A DNA stretch of 64,000 nt from the NCBI GenBank assembly GCA_965153455.1, contig OZ234500.1, positions 17,359,579-17,423,578 of the forward strand. The letters run 5' to 3'. A model generated the notes under the pieces. The model was given only the letters and a program-made list of their open reading frames with translations. It made no database searches and had not been told where the DNA came from. Positions 35,732-47,078 of this stretch are shown one piece after another; positions within the stretch are counted from its first letter, which is position 1; the number at the start of each line of letters is the position of its first letter. The position numbers and the translations under genes were made by a program. The DNA comes from Sphagnum compactum (taxonomy: Eukaryota > Bryophyta > Sphagnopsida > Sphagnales).

Positions 35732-36034
35732 GTGGAAGATTGGGAGGTCGAAGGAAACACCAATATCAATGTGTTTGAGGAGACTAAAGAAAATTACCTA
35801 AGACCATCTGAATATGCAAAAGCACAAGTGAATGTGTTGGATAAAGTACCACAATCATACTCACGTCAAAAAAATCCAGAATTGGAACAAATAAGGTACA
35901 CAACCAAAATTAGGGATCATGAATTTGTGGATTCAAGGATAGCCAGATTACATTCAAAAATCTGTGCATTTTGTTACGAAGAAGGACATGTAATCATGGA
36001 TTGTCCTTTTGTGCCTAACATGTTTTCATCTTGA
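35732..36034 (+). pseudogene. Possible zinc-knuckle (gag-like) ORF
   Basis: A 100-aa open frame ends in CAFCYEEGHVIMDC, a full CX2CX4HX4C zinc knuckle close to its C-terminus. The upstream part is charged (many Glu, Lys, Arg and Asn) without a known domain. Such knuckles are found in retrotransposon Gag and in some RNA-binding proteins. No protease or RT follows and no LTR was seen, so a gag remnant or a small host zinc-knuckle exon are both possible. I do not recognise the protein. Confidence 0.35.
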
Positions 36035-36815
36035 TTTTGATGTCAACCCCATTTTTGGCAAAACTGTCGCCCAATACCCCCCAGTTTGATATACTTTACA
36101 CATTACTCTAACAAGTCAAAAAAATTGGCTAAATTATTGTTGCATAGAGTCATTTCATAAAGAGAGTTGCGCATGAATCATGATGGCACCATATTCGTAA
36201 AAGGCTATGCCAGATGAAGGGCTCTCTATTTCCATATCCTACTGCTCTTTACTCTTGATTTATCTTTATGATTCCATAGGATTACCCACTTTCTTGGGTT
36301 ATGATTCTCTTCAAATATTTTATTAAAATGTAGTTTATGAATCTACCACATGCCTACAAATTGTGCTTTTGGGTTGAGGTTTGAATCCTCAAATTCACTT
36401 TCAGTGGAGTCAAATTCCAAAACATTCATGTTTGTCTAATGATAAAATACATGTAATCACTCACACTTCAAGCATAATTCTAAAATATACTTATTATAAA
36501 TATTCATAGCAACTTGATGAAGGCATAACGTGCATTTTGACAAGAAATGCATTGTTCAAAAGCAAATCCTTTAGGTTGAAAAATAATAAAGTATTTTCAA
36601 ATTAATTACCAACATTGTACACAAGTCTTTGCTTATAAAAATATCCAAACTATGGATAGATTGGATATATTCTGTATTATACAAGATAAATCCCAACTAG
36701 TGTGAGATGGGAACAATGTCAATGGGCCACTACCCTTGTCATGGCAAGCACTACAAAATATTTAAAGGTCATCGATAAGGAAACCCATAGTTTCAAGAGT
36801 TGGGAAGAATTTTCC
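36035..36815. other. Region downstream of the GT47 gene
   Basis: Presumed 3' UTR and terminator of the minus-strand GT47 gene, plus A+T-rich spacer. A tRNA B-box-like stretch (GGTTTGAATCC) near 36380 has no convincing A box. Confidence 0.45.
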
Positions 36816-38168
36816 TCATATGGTCACATGTGCATCAAATTTTTGTAGGAGATGATCAATTGTATAATCAAAGGCATCTTTCATGGCTAATTTGGAGCCT
36901 GGCTTTTGGTAAACAAAATGTGACACCATGTCGGTAATGGTGGCTTGCATGGAGGTGATGACCTCACCAGGAATCTCCAAGAGTCTTTTCACAATATCCA
37001 ATTCCCCAGACACTACCTGCAAAGGTTATATTTGTTATCAACAAAACACATAATTGCTCTAGTCCATGCAAGTCTTGGGGATTTTTCACTTTTAAAAAGG
37101 CATGTGACTATGCTTTAAAATTGAAACTACAACTAGTTTTTCAAATGTTAAGTTCTTGAAGCCTTTCAAAACATGGTTTGTTTGCACTATCAAATTGTAG
37201 GTGTTAACCAAACCTTGTTACCTATAAGGATTATAGTAACCACATTTAGGCTTTGACCATGGTGCACAATCAAATCATAGTTAACCCATGACTGGCAATG
37301 ACAAATCTTTCAATGTTTTAACAGATTTACATCAAAATTTCTTGTCACTGGCATCAGGGGACTTCAGAAGCACAACTAATGGGTATCATGTCATTTTTTC
37401 ATGCAAGAACAAACTAGCTGATAGGTTCATTTATCCAAAGCTATGCAGTTTTCAAACCATGGTGATTAACAACAACACAATACATTTACAATTGAGGACC
37501 ATTCTATTATCCTTTCCCATGGACTCAGATTGAAATGACCTTGCGGTGAGCAACATTGGATGGTGCATAAGTATCATGGTGAACTTGTTGTGCGGTTATT
37601 TGAACATATAAAGAACCATTGGTTTCGGTTATTTCAAAAACCTCAAAGAACCACCGGTTTCAGTTATTTCAAAACCTCAAAGAACCGCTGGTTTTGGTTA
37701 TTTCAAAAACCTCAAAGAAATCACTAGGTTTTGGTTATTTCAAATACCTCAAAGAACCACTGGTCTTGGTTATTTCAAAACCCTCAAAGAACCTCTGGTT
37801 TTGGTTGTTTCAAAACCCTCAAAGAACTGGCGCTTGTCATAAAAGAAACCAGTAAAGAAACAGCAGCTTTATAATCAGTTGTTTGATTTCTTCTTCAAAA
37901 TAGTGAGAACCATGGTCATATATATATATATATATAGTGAGGACAGGTTCTTTGATTTTGGTTAGCAATGAACTCTAAGAACCGCCCTGATAACCGCCCA
38001 ACACTGGCAATTAGTATTAAGTACCTCTAATTGACTTGGCTTTCAAAGGAGGGTAATCCAGCGTGACCCAGGAGTGAATCGAACCCACAACCACTTGCAA
38101 AATCGCCATGAATCCTAAGTAAGAAAACCACTGAGCTATGAAGGAAAGGAAACCAGAGGCGAAGACGC

Positions 38169-38210
<42 letters not shown>

Positions 38211-39632
38211 GGGGCGTGCACGTACCTGTTTCCTGTTAAAAGTGATGGCGTAGGAGGAGGTGTTGCGTGGGAGGTGCCATTGGTACTGTTGGGCAGCGCT
38301 CATGTTGTCGAACAACACGGGAATGCCGCCGGCGATGAGGCAGTCGAAGAAGCTCTTGCGAGTGGCGCTGTCGCCTGGAGGTTGCAGGCAGAACACGGCT
38401 TCTAGAAATGCGCGAATAGGTGCCTGTGGGTTCCGCGCGCACCTGACCACATTGCACAACACCATAGTGCAGCTCCTCGACGGGTCCTTATTCCCGTTGC
38501 TAGTTGCAATCCCAGCTGCTGCTGCTGTTGTGGTGTTGTTGTCGCGGTCTGACCATGGAGTAGTGGAGTCCGCGTTACCTGCTCCACTGCATTGACGCAT
38601 CAGTTCGCGACGCAGATCAGTTCCCCCAACTTTGTTATATCGTGGAGAACCGACGAAGACGACGAGCTTGTTCCTTTTGGCGTTGCGGATCGTAGACTGC
38701 CAAGCGACCATCTCAACGTCGGAAGCAGGATGGAATGAAGTTGGGTATGGTATCGCCATCTGCTCTGAGTCCCAAGGATTCCGTTCGATTGAGAGCTTAG
38801 TCACGTTCCAAAGCTCTGGGAAACTCAACAACGCGTTACCCCATGCAGCACCCGGCTTGAACGCATTCACGGGTCGCACGTAGTCCCAGACGATTCTGCC
38901 GAGCACCATGATGTGCTTCTTGCCGCCGCTCGTCTCCCAATGCCGGTTGCTTTGAAGCCACCCTACTAAGCGCTCACTCAGCTGGTCTCGGACTGCGACG
39001 CTGTTCTCGAACAGTTTGGGCGTCAAGTCAAGGGCGCTGTAGAACGGAATGTAGCTCATCGCGGCTTGCTCGGGGTCATCAGTAAGACAAGGATACGCTT
39101 TCAGCCTCTCGTGGAAAAGAAGCTCGAGGCTGAACTGGTTGGTTTTGAACCATGCGGTTCTCGGTAGCAAAACATTCGCAAGTGGGTCGCTTTCAGGTAG
39201 GTCGAATTGTGCGCCGAGTCCTTGATTCGACAGATCGTAGCACATGTTCCGCCACCCTGGTTGCGATCCGCAGCTCTCAATAAGCTGTTGGTTAAACTGT
39301 GGCGGAAGCTTGTAGACGTAAATCTGTCGACCAGCACATGCTGCACGGGAGCCGCGATGATCCGGCCGGCGCTCCTCCTCTACAGTACCATTTGTCGACG
39401 ACGCATTGCCTAAAAACACACGTATAATTCCGCCGGCTCCTTGGCTTTGCAGCGACGATGTGGGCGGCAACGTCGCTGTTTGAACGTCTCGCAGGCCGAG
39501 AAGATGCTCGACGTTCACTAAGGTTGTATATAATGCGACAAAGAAACAGATGACAAGGGCAGGGGTAGTACTGCAGTGGAGAACTTGGCTGTTGAAAACC
39601 CACACAATACTAGACGACGGGGTTGCCGTCAT
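36816..39632 (-). CDS. Exostosin-family GT47 glycosyltransferase (MUR3/XLT2-like), 2 exons
   Basis: Minus-strand exons 39632-38226 and 37016-36816 join in frame (CAG|GTACGT donor, TTGCAG acceptor) to give 535 aa. A short cytosolic N-terminus precedes a signal-anchor helix at about residues 24-41, the type II topology of Golgi glycosyltransferases. The GT47 domain begins near IYVYKLPPQFN (about residue 107). Motifs shared with MUR3-type xyloglucan galactosyltransferases include IPFYSALD, WGNALL, IPYPTSFHP, CLQPPGDS, IPVLFDN and the second-exon EIPGEV helix. The likely role is adding galactose to xyloglucan side chains in the Golgi; acceptor specificity cannot be read from sequence. The 1.2-kb intron holds a minisatellite, a GA run and a tRNA-like segment. 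Its upstream flank is duplicated at 1-5250. Confidence 0.88.
37611..37830. repeat. About 36-bp minisatellite in the GT47 intron
   Basis: About six imperfect units sharing the core GGTTATTTCAAAA.CCTCAAAGAACC. They produce an apparent plus-strand reading frame with repeated ISKTSK-like words, which I treat as an artefact of the repeat. Confidence 0.88.
37919..37936. repeat. (TA)n microsatellite
   Basis: A short uninterrupted TA run in the GT47 intron. Confidence 0.9.
38068..38141 (-). repeat. tRNA-like segment, probable SINE head
   Basis: The minus strand has a consensus RNA polymerase III A box, TAGCTCAGTGG (38138-38128), and a B box, GGTTCGATTC (38085-38076), about 50 bp apart as in tRNA genes. 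The predicted T stem pairs poorly and no clean acceptor stem or anticodon arm forms, so a working tRNA gene is unlikely. A tRNA-derived SINE or a tRNA pseudogene inside the GT47 intron, on the same strand as the gene, fits better. Confidence 0.6.
38172..38207. repeat. (GA)18 microsatellite
   Basis: An uninterrupted GA run 18 bp inside the intron from the GT47 exon 1 donor. On the gene's strand it is a CT run. It extends the open frame past the exon as a false poly-Ser-Leu tail. Confidence 0.95.
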
Positions 39633-40218
39633 TGATGTTGAAGCTCAACTTCAAAGTTCTCAACTTCTGAAACCGAAAATTAGCAACCCAAATCCAGGAG
39701 ATCATGCAAGATGTACATGAGAATCGGTTCTATATGAGCATTGAGCTGCATCCCTTCTTCTACCCTTCCTTTCAAATCCTTGCAGTAAGTAGTCTGAGAA
39801 GTTCGCGGAATCAACAAAAAGACTCATGTGTGATCAGTTGATGTGCAGCTCATGAGGGATTCCAAAGTCTCAAACCCGTAATACTTAGCCACATAAATTC
39901 TTCTAAGTGCAGCATCATCAGCCGCCTAGTAGCTGCATGAGTGCCATTTCAAAGTCTATTAAGCATCCCAAAATCTCAACCTGTCGCCCACTAGGAATGA
40001 TAAAGAAGAAGCTGTGCAACATGATCAGAAAGCTACTAAGGACCCCCAATTACAGAATCTGCACAAAAACTATTGGAAACTCAAAAATTTGGAGCTATTA
40101 CAAGAAACAAAAGAACAGAAGCTTGACAAAGCTACAGGAAATCTAAAACCCAAAACCCAACTTCAACACCTTCAGCAGGACAGCAGCCGAGGAGCCTCCT
40201 CCAAAACTTCGAGCTGTC

Positions 40219-40243
40219 AAAAAAAAAAAAAAAAAAAAAAAAA
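40219..40243. repeat. Poly(A) tract
   Basis: A run of 25 A. The corresponding position in copy A (near 569-578) is a shorter, interrupted A-rich stretch. Confidence 0.9.
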
Positions 40244-40623
40244 CAAATTTATTACAAAAGCTCGAAAAGGCTACAGGATATCTTCTAAAACCCAAAACCC
40301 AGCTTCAAAAACCTTCAGCACGACAGCAGCTTTAATCCTGATCCTGATGCAGATCTATCTGGGGGCAGGGAGCTAAATTGAGCAAGCAATCTAGTAGTCA
40401 CAACCAGCAGTGGCACAAGTACACTGGAGCACTAGATCCAGCTGATAAAAGTTTTTGGCTCTACTACAAAAGATTACTATACCAGATCAGATGTTCAATC
40501 ATGAGCTCCAGGAGGATGAAACCCTGCCAAACTTTATAAAAAGAAAGCACCCAAAGGAAGGGAGAAGAAGAAGCAAATTCTTTTGTAAAGCTCCAGGCTA
40601 GGAGATTCAAACAAGCAAAGAAC

Positions 40624-40625
<2 letters not shown>

Positions 40626-40655
<30 letters not shown>
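40626..40655. repeat. (CT)15 microsatellite
   Basis: Counterpart of 961-992 in duplication copy B. Confidence 0.95.
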
Positions 40656-40656
<1 letters not shown>

Positions 40657-43600
40657 GTGGGATCCTTAACACAACGAGAGTCTGCTGCAAAGTAGCAAAA
40701 AACCACCCACACTTGCAGTACCTAACATCAACGCCTCTGCAACTACTGGTACTAAATAATATTAAAGTGCAAGCAAAAGTGGCTTCAACGGCACACTGAA
40801 TGACTTAATCCCAGGACTAAATCAGTCAGTAAGTCAGTCAGTCAGTCCTCTACCTAATTAAATCCACACACACTTCATCCATGAAAACTTTGACTACTAG
40901 TGTTGTTGGCCTTCCCTACCAAGGCCCTTGGATATTGTGTTTTAGATTCTTTATAGAGTATATAGTAGCTTAAGGGATTTTTATAGGCCCCTACTAGGTA
41001 ATAATAATAATAGGTCTAATTTATTTTTTATATGAGGATTTTTGGAAGATGATATTTTGGCTTGTGTTGAAACTTGAGATTAGTTCTAATTGAGTTATAA
41101 TATCATGAAAGATTTTTGGTTTCTTTTAGAGGCTTATTTTGAAGATTATTTTTTTGTATGGTGAAATATTTGAGTTTTCATAATTCTTCTTTTTCTTTAA
41201 GATACTTTTTAATGTAAATGGCAAGGCCACCGTGTGACACACCCCCTCGTTTTTAATGAATTTCAAAAAGTTAATGTAGCCTAAGTGGCTATCATCCATT
41301 GGAAGATGTAGAAAAAATGGCGATCATCCCTACGAAGATTTAGCCCAAAAATAAATAAAATTTACTTTTGATAATTGAACCTTCCAAAATCACTAAAATT
41401 AGAAAAAAAAAATGGCGACCATCCCTAAGAAGATTTAGTATGGATAGAGTATAGTGTAAAGATTTGGTATAATCTTAAACCGCCATGATTTTGTTCGACA
41501 AGGAGGGGATGCACCTTATGTGTAAGGTCCCTAGAAAACTAGGCACCTTACGCATAGAAGGTGCAAAATGAGGAACCTTAGAGGTAATGCACCATCCTTT
41601 GATTTGAATGAGGGTAAGGTGTCCTCCATCCACATAACACTTTAAAACATTCTACCACTTCTTTTCAAAGATCTTGAAGATTGAGAGAAGCATGAGATCA
41701 ATTAAATTCCAGAAAATGTAAACGGCAAAAGGGAACAACTCACTACAATTTTTCTATCTTTGAAGTGTCCCAAATGTGAGTAATTTCTTGGTTGATGGCC
41801 AATCAAAGAGGCCTATGACCCCCAAAAGTACTATTGGGAACATTCTTGTATCACCATTTCTTGTCAGGCCCTGGACAGATTAAATGTCTGTTGTGAAAGA
41901 TAGACACACACTTATAACGAATACCTGCACATGAACTAAAAAATCTCTTGATCATGAACTAAAAAATTTCTCTTGAATTGAAAAAAAGGGGTTGGGGGGA
42001 GGGTTCCTTTTTTTTCTTTTTCTTTTTCCAATTTTGTGCTATTGAAATTTTAAATAATTTTTTCCCCAAAAAAAGAAAATTTAGTCAAATCTAGACTAGA
42101 AAAAAATTCATCTTTTTTTTTTGGAAAAATGATAAAATTTGGTGAAAAACATTTTACAGTGGAGGAGTCACATGTTGAAGCCATTGGGCCACCCATGACC
42201 ATGTTGAAAAATTGACTGAAAAAGTAAGTCAAAATATTAGGGGAAGAAAGTGTTGAAATAATAAGATGGGCATATTATTTTGGAAACTGATGCAAATTGT
42301 GAGAGAATAGGGATACATACCAGTGTTTTCTATTTCTTTTTCAATTTTGTGACGTAGCCATAGTGTCAATCATCTAGAAGAAAAATGTGCCAAATTTGGC
42401 TATAAACTAGATTTTTTTATAAATTAATATAAAAAATGATCCTTCATATTATTGGCTACCATTGGACCCTAAACCCAGGCCACTAGTCTTAAATTCCACA
42501 AGGATAAAAGTGCCTCACTATTTCTGTTATCTCTTCCCCTCTTGGTTGCAATGGTGTGGTCTGCATAACCACCACATCATCAAGTTTTGCAGCAACGTAA
42601 CCTGCCATACTGTCCCCATCCTCATGCTCGACATGCAACCAACATGATGTATTACATGGATGTCAAACTAGATGGCATGTAGGGTGATGCCATCCAACAA
42701 CCATGTGAAAATATGAGGTCCCTTAGGGTTTAGGAGCTTCCAATCTCTTCCCATGTTCAACAAAATGTTCCACCACTTTGAAGCAGTTTCGTTTGTCTTG
42801 TTGTGTTGCGGTTTGCACACAAGTTCCTTCTTTGATGTGGTGAGTTCAAATGCAACGACAGCTTCTCCAACTTCGATTTTGCCTTCAAGGCAATTTTGTT
42901 AACATGTTCGACTTCTTTAGCTTCTTGCTGGGAATCCTATGTTCGAAATTGATGATAAATGGCATAACACCATAACAATCGTGATAACAAAAAAATGAGT
43001 CATTGTGATACCATGCTGATATTGGAAATGCAGGTGAAGGGGTTGCCAACAGCTTGTCAGATCACGGGTCTGCCATTGTGTTTCCCCAAAAGAAAAACTG
43101 ATGCATAAAGTGAAAGAAATGTCCATAAAACATATTTTCAAAGAAAATAGGAAAGATTGACAACTGCATGCTGTGTGGTGTCTTGTGAAGTCTTGGGACC
43201 TTGTAGTGACTGTTGAGTGAAAGGATGGAAATCGACTAGTTAAGCCTGCTGCCAGAGCTGGATGTAGGGGAAATTTCACATTCATTCACATTCAATTGTT
43301 ACCATGTATTTATGTGGAGGTTTAGTATTATGGTCCCAGACTTTACATCCATTGGACTTTCCAATAATTTGTTACAATTTGAGTCTATGGCTGCTTAACC
43401 TATTTTACATTATAATACATCCTCCAGAAGCCCCTTCCACTCTGGAACAGGTCTAACCAAGTAGGGTGAGACAATGTTTTATCAAAAGGTATCATGTTCT
43501 ACCAAGGCCACAGTGAACCAGCACTCACTAGCGCACCACCCACAGGTTGCCTGATATTACTCATGAGTGGATAGGTAGGTAATAAAAAAAAAGCAATTAA

Positions 43601-44381
43601 AATAACCAAGACGGTAAGCTGGGGAACTGAATCCAACAACAAATTGTTTTTTGATCATTTATCATCCATTTTTTGAAGTGGAATTGTAAACCAACAAGTG
43701 GGTATAGGATCGAAACTATGTATGTTTATTACATAGAGATAGAAATATATATTCTTGTTTGAACAAATATCTTTTCACCTTTTTATTTTTTATATGTGTA
43801 CCTATTATGCCATGTCATTCTCTTATCATATATATTTCAAACAATTATAAATTTTGTCAAAACTTTTGAAGATTAAAATTTCAATTCTTTTCACGATTCT
43901 ATTCTATTAAACTTTTCACTCATACAATAACTTGTTTTCCTTAAGTGAAGATGTTTCCAAATATTACAAACACCCACTTATATACTAATGAAAAGAAAAC
44001 TAAACAAAAAATTTCAAAAAACTTACACATCACATAACTCCCCATGTGATTCAACATGAATCAGAAAAATTTCCACATGAATTATTATTTGAAAGTCATA
44101 CAGGTTAATTGAAGTTATGACCAAACCATAATTATATTACGAAATCCAATCACCAAGTAAATTACCAAACTTAACTCATAGACAATTACATAAATAATAA
44201 TCTAATTAAGTTACAAAACCAACAAATGAATCCCACCTAGGGAAAAGTCTTAAGAAATAATTGAATAAGAAAACACAATAAACTAGGTTACATGGCTTTT
44301 CAAGAATGTCTTATTTAGACTTTTTTTTCTACTTTTTCCTTAGTTGCTTGCACTTTTTTGTGTTGTCAATTTCAATGTGAA

Positions 44382-44396
44382 GGGGGGGGGGGGGGG
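44382..44396. repeat. Poly(G) tract
   Basis: Fifteen consecutive G, where copy A has an interrupted G-rich stretch near 4627-4637. A likely slippage site in life and in assembly. Confidence 0.85.
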
Positions 44397-47068
44397 TGTG
44401 GGAGAGATTGTTCTTTTTCTTTGGGGGTTTAGAAAGGCAAACAAATGAGATTTCACAATGTACTCAATTTGATACTACCACTTAAGTAAGTATAGGAAAA
44501 GGTTTTGCTATGCAAGCTTTCAGGATTCAAGATCCCTAAGGCTTGCATAATAGGATCTTCCCTTACATAAGGACCCATATCTTTTTCTTTCTTTTTTTTT
44601 GCAATGACAAATCAAAAATATTCAACTTCCGAAATTCAGAAGGCCTAATACAACTTCAATAAAAATAAGGTAAGTTAGAGGTAAGTCAAGCAAAGTGAAA
44701 TAGTTAAGATTCATGCTAGCAAGAAACTTGAAAATGCAAAAGGAAAAAAATGGTGGGTCTTTAGGGAGTCAGTGGGACTTGTAAGGGGCGAGATCCAATG
44801 GTTGGATCTTCAAGCAGTCTGAACCCCATAAGAAAACTGGTGATGTTAAATTTTGTGACTTCAATGTTGAAGTCAGATCTAATGGTTGTGAGGAAAAACA
44901 CCACTTTAAGAGTTGCTACAAGAATTACTGATTCAACCTTCCTGTGACCATCTAAGCGAATGATTCAACCTCCCATGGCCGGCTAATTCTATCTCCCTCA
45001 AGGATGTGTTTGTCGGCTGTAATGAACCAGCACCACCTGGTCATTCTATTCCATGGATGGGGTGGATTTTTTCATTTGGTTCCTAAACATGTGTGAGTCA
45101 AACTTTTTGGTGTTGGCCTTTTCCCTTGGTTGTTTTTTCTCCAATTCTCACCTTAGCTACAAAATGCCCTCCATTTCAGCCTCACCTACCAATTAACAAC
45201 CAACCCCCCTACTTCCTCATTCACTCACCCTACTTACTTACCTACTTATCCACCCATCATACCTACCTACCTATTCACCCATTTTACCTACCTATCCACT
45301 CACCCTCGTACTTACCAACTCTTGTGCATTGTTGATATTGGTTGATGAACTTATGACATACAATGTAGGTATTGCAAAGAATCCTCCAATAGTTATTTTT
45401 AGTCAAATTCAAACCCTTGGGTATTGCAATCACAAGCGAATTTTGATGTTGTTCCTAAGCCTTTGTCTTCTTTTTTAACCATTTAATGCGTGACTATTTT
45501 ATTTAATTTAAAAAGTACCTAATTTAATTAAACATAGGAAATATATTTAGAACTAAGGAAACAACAAACATTTATAACTTTATGTCATTTCAAATGTAAC
45601 AAACTACAATAACCAATGCATGTTTTGTGACCCAAATGCAAGTATTGCAAGTTTAGTCCAAACATCCACTACGTATTTTATAATTCATATGCAAGTATTG
45701 CATATTTTGGTAGTTATTGCTTGAAGTTAGAATAGTTGAAACTTCAATCCCAAAACATTGTTAGGTTGGTGACTCAACGTGATGACATCAAGGTTGAACT
45801 TGGATCGGCATTGGTATCAATGGCATGGGTATCAAAGGATGTTTCTACTTTGTTTTTTTTCTTTATAGTTTCGTTATTACTTTTTCTATAACCAAAAAAG
45901 GAAAGTTGTATAACATTGTGGATTTCAACTATTTCAAATTGAAATAGTAATACAAAATCATAACACAACAAAATTATTGCACACTAGGATTCAACAATAT
46001 AACAAATACAATTCTAGAATTATTGAACATAAAACCCATAATCATATAACAAATGGAATCAATATTTACATTCCTTAGCATGAAAACAGTCATCCATGCC
46101 CAAACCTTAAATCATTCATTGTCATCTCATTATAATCCTTAGCACTCTTCACTTTGTTATCATATTAGTTGAGCTCCATATACTTTTATTAGAGCATACA
46201 TTTGCAACCTATTGAGCCTAATGCAACAAAAATAAAAAGGATTCATGAAATGGCAATGTTATTCATCATAACACCTAAGGCACACTCAACACCCACATAA
46301 CATCCCCAAAAACAATAAACCTTGTGGGTTTTTACACCCTATCCAACACATGCATCTTAATTGAACATTGTTATCATCACATTCTAAAACTTTAAAATGA
46401 ACCCCCTAATTACAAGTTGATTTTGAAATTTATCTTTCCTTTCTTTTTATTCTTTCACCACCATTGATTTTAAAACCAATTCTCCTCTCCCCCATATCTC
46501 CACTTATTTTTTATTACCACTATCCTCCATGTTATTATCTGCCTTACCTCCAAGCCTCCACACATGAATTCCTAACATTACCTTAACTCCATTTCTTTCA
46601 CTATCAATGATCTCCAAAAAATCAAACTCCAACTTGTAAATAACAAAACAAACATACATTAGCAATTTGTAAAATTCTTATCTACCAAATTCCTTCCTCA
46701 AGCCATCAACACCATTTTCCTTCTCAAAAGAAATGACACAAGTGGTCTTCTAATGCTTATGTGTTGTCAAAACAAAAAGCTACAACTTGCAACCCTAAAC
46801 ACCTTCTTTTCAATCATACTACAAAATATCATCATCTAAGTATGGTTCCTTGTTTACACTCCTCATATCCCCATATTTTCCAATATATATATATTTTCCA
46901 TTCAAACCATTTCAAGCTACAGTTCATGTTCTTCCAATTTTTCTCCTTTTGCATTCAAGTAATAGAAAAGAAAAGAATCCTACTATTGTTTTTTTTTCTT
47001 CTTTACCATTGGTTTTCTTTGGTGGAGGTAGGCCTGAGGGCTCAAAAAGCAATTTGAAATTTCAGAGT

Positions 47069-47078
47069 GCCACGTGGC
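47069..47078. promoter_or_regulatory. Palindromic G-box (CACGTG core)
   Basis: GCCACGTGGC is a full G-box/ABRE-type palindrome bound by plant bZIP and bHLH factors. No gene is supported nearby, so its function is doubtful. Confidence 0.3.

Larger units (their letters stand above)
39653..45057. repeat. Segmental duplication, copy B (GT47 upstream flank)
   Basis: Direct copy of 1-5250. It begins 21 bp upstream of the GT47 start codon and so contains that gene's promoter and 5' flank. Differences from copy A include an A25 run at 40219-40243, a G15 run at 44382-44396, and insertions of about 65 bp (near 44090-44150) and 40 bp (near 44540-44575). No convincing coding region is present. Similarity ends at the sequence TTCCATGG, after which copy A continues into the gypsy element and copy B into unrelated A+T-rich DNA. 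Confidence 0.9.

Noticed and set aside
37619-37855. Repetitive plus-strand frame in the GT47 intron
   Set aside because: By-product of the 36-bp minisatellite.
38068-38141. Functional tRNA gene on the minus strand
   Set aside because: The A and B boxes are good, but the T stem and acceptor stem do not pair well and no clear anticodon loop forms.
38136-38225. C-terminal Ser-Leu extension of the GT47 exon 1 frame
   Set aside because: It lies after a good GT donor and is translation of the GA microsatellite. Splicing to 37016 restores a conserved GT47 ending.
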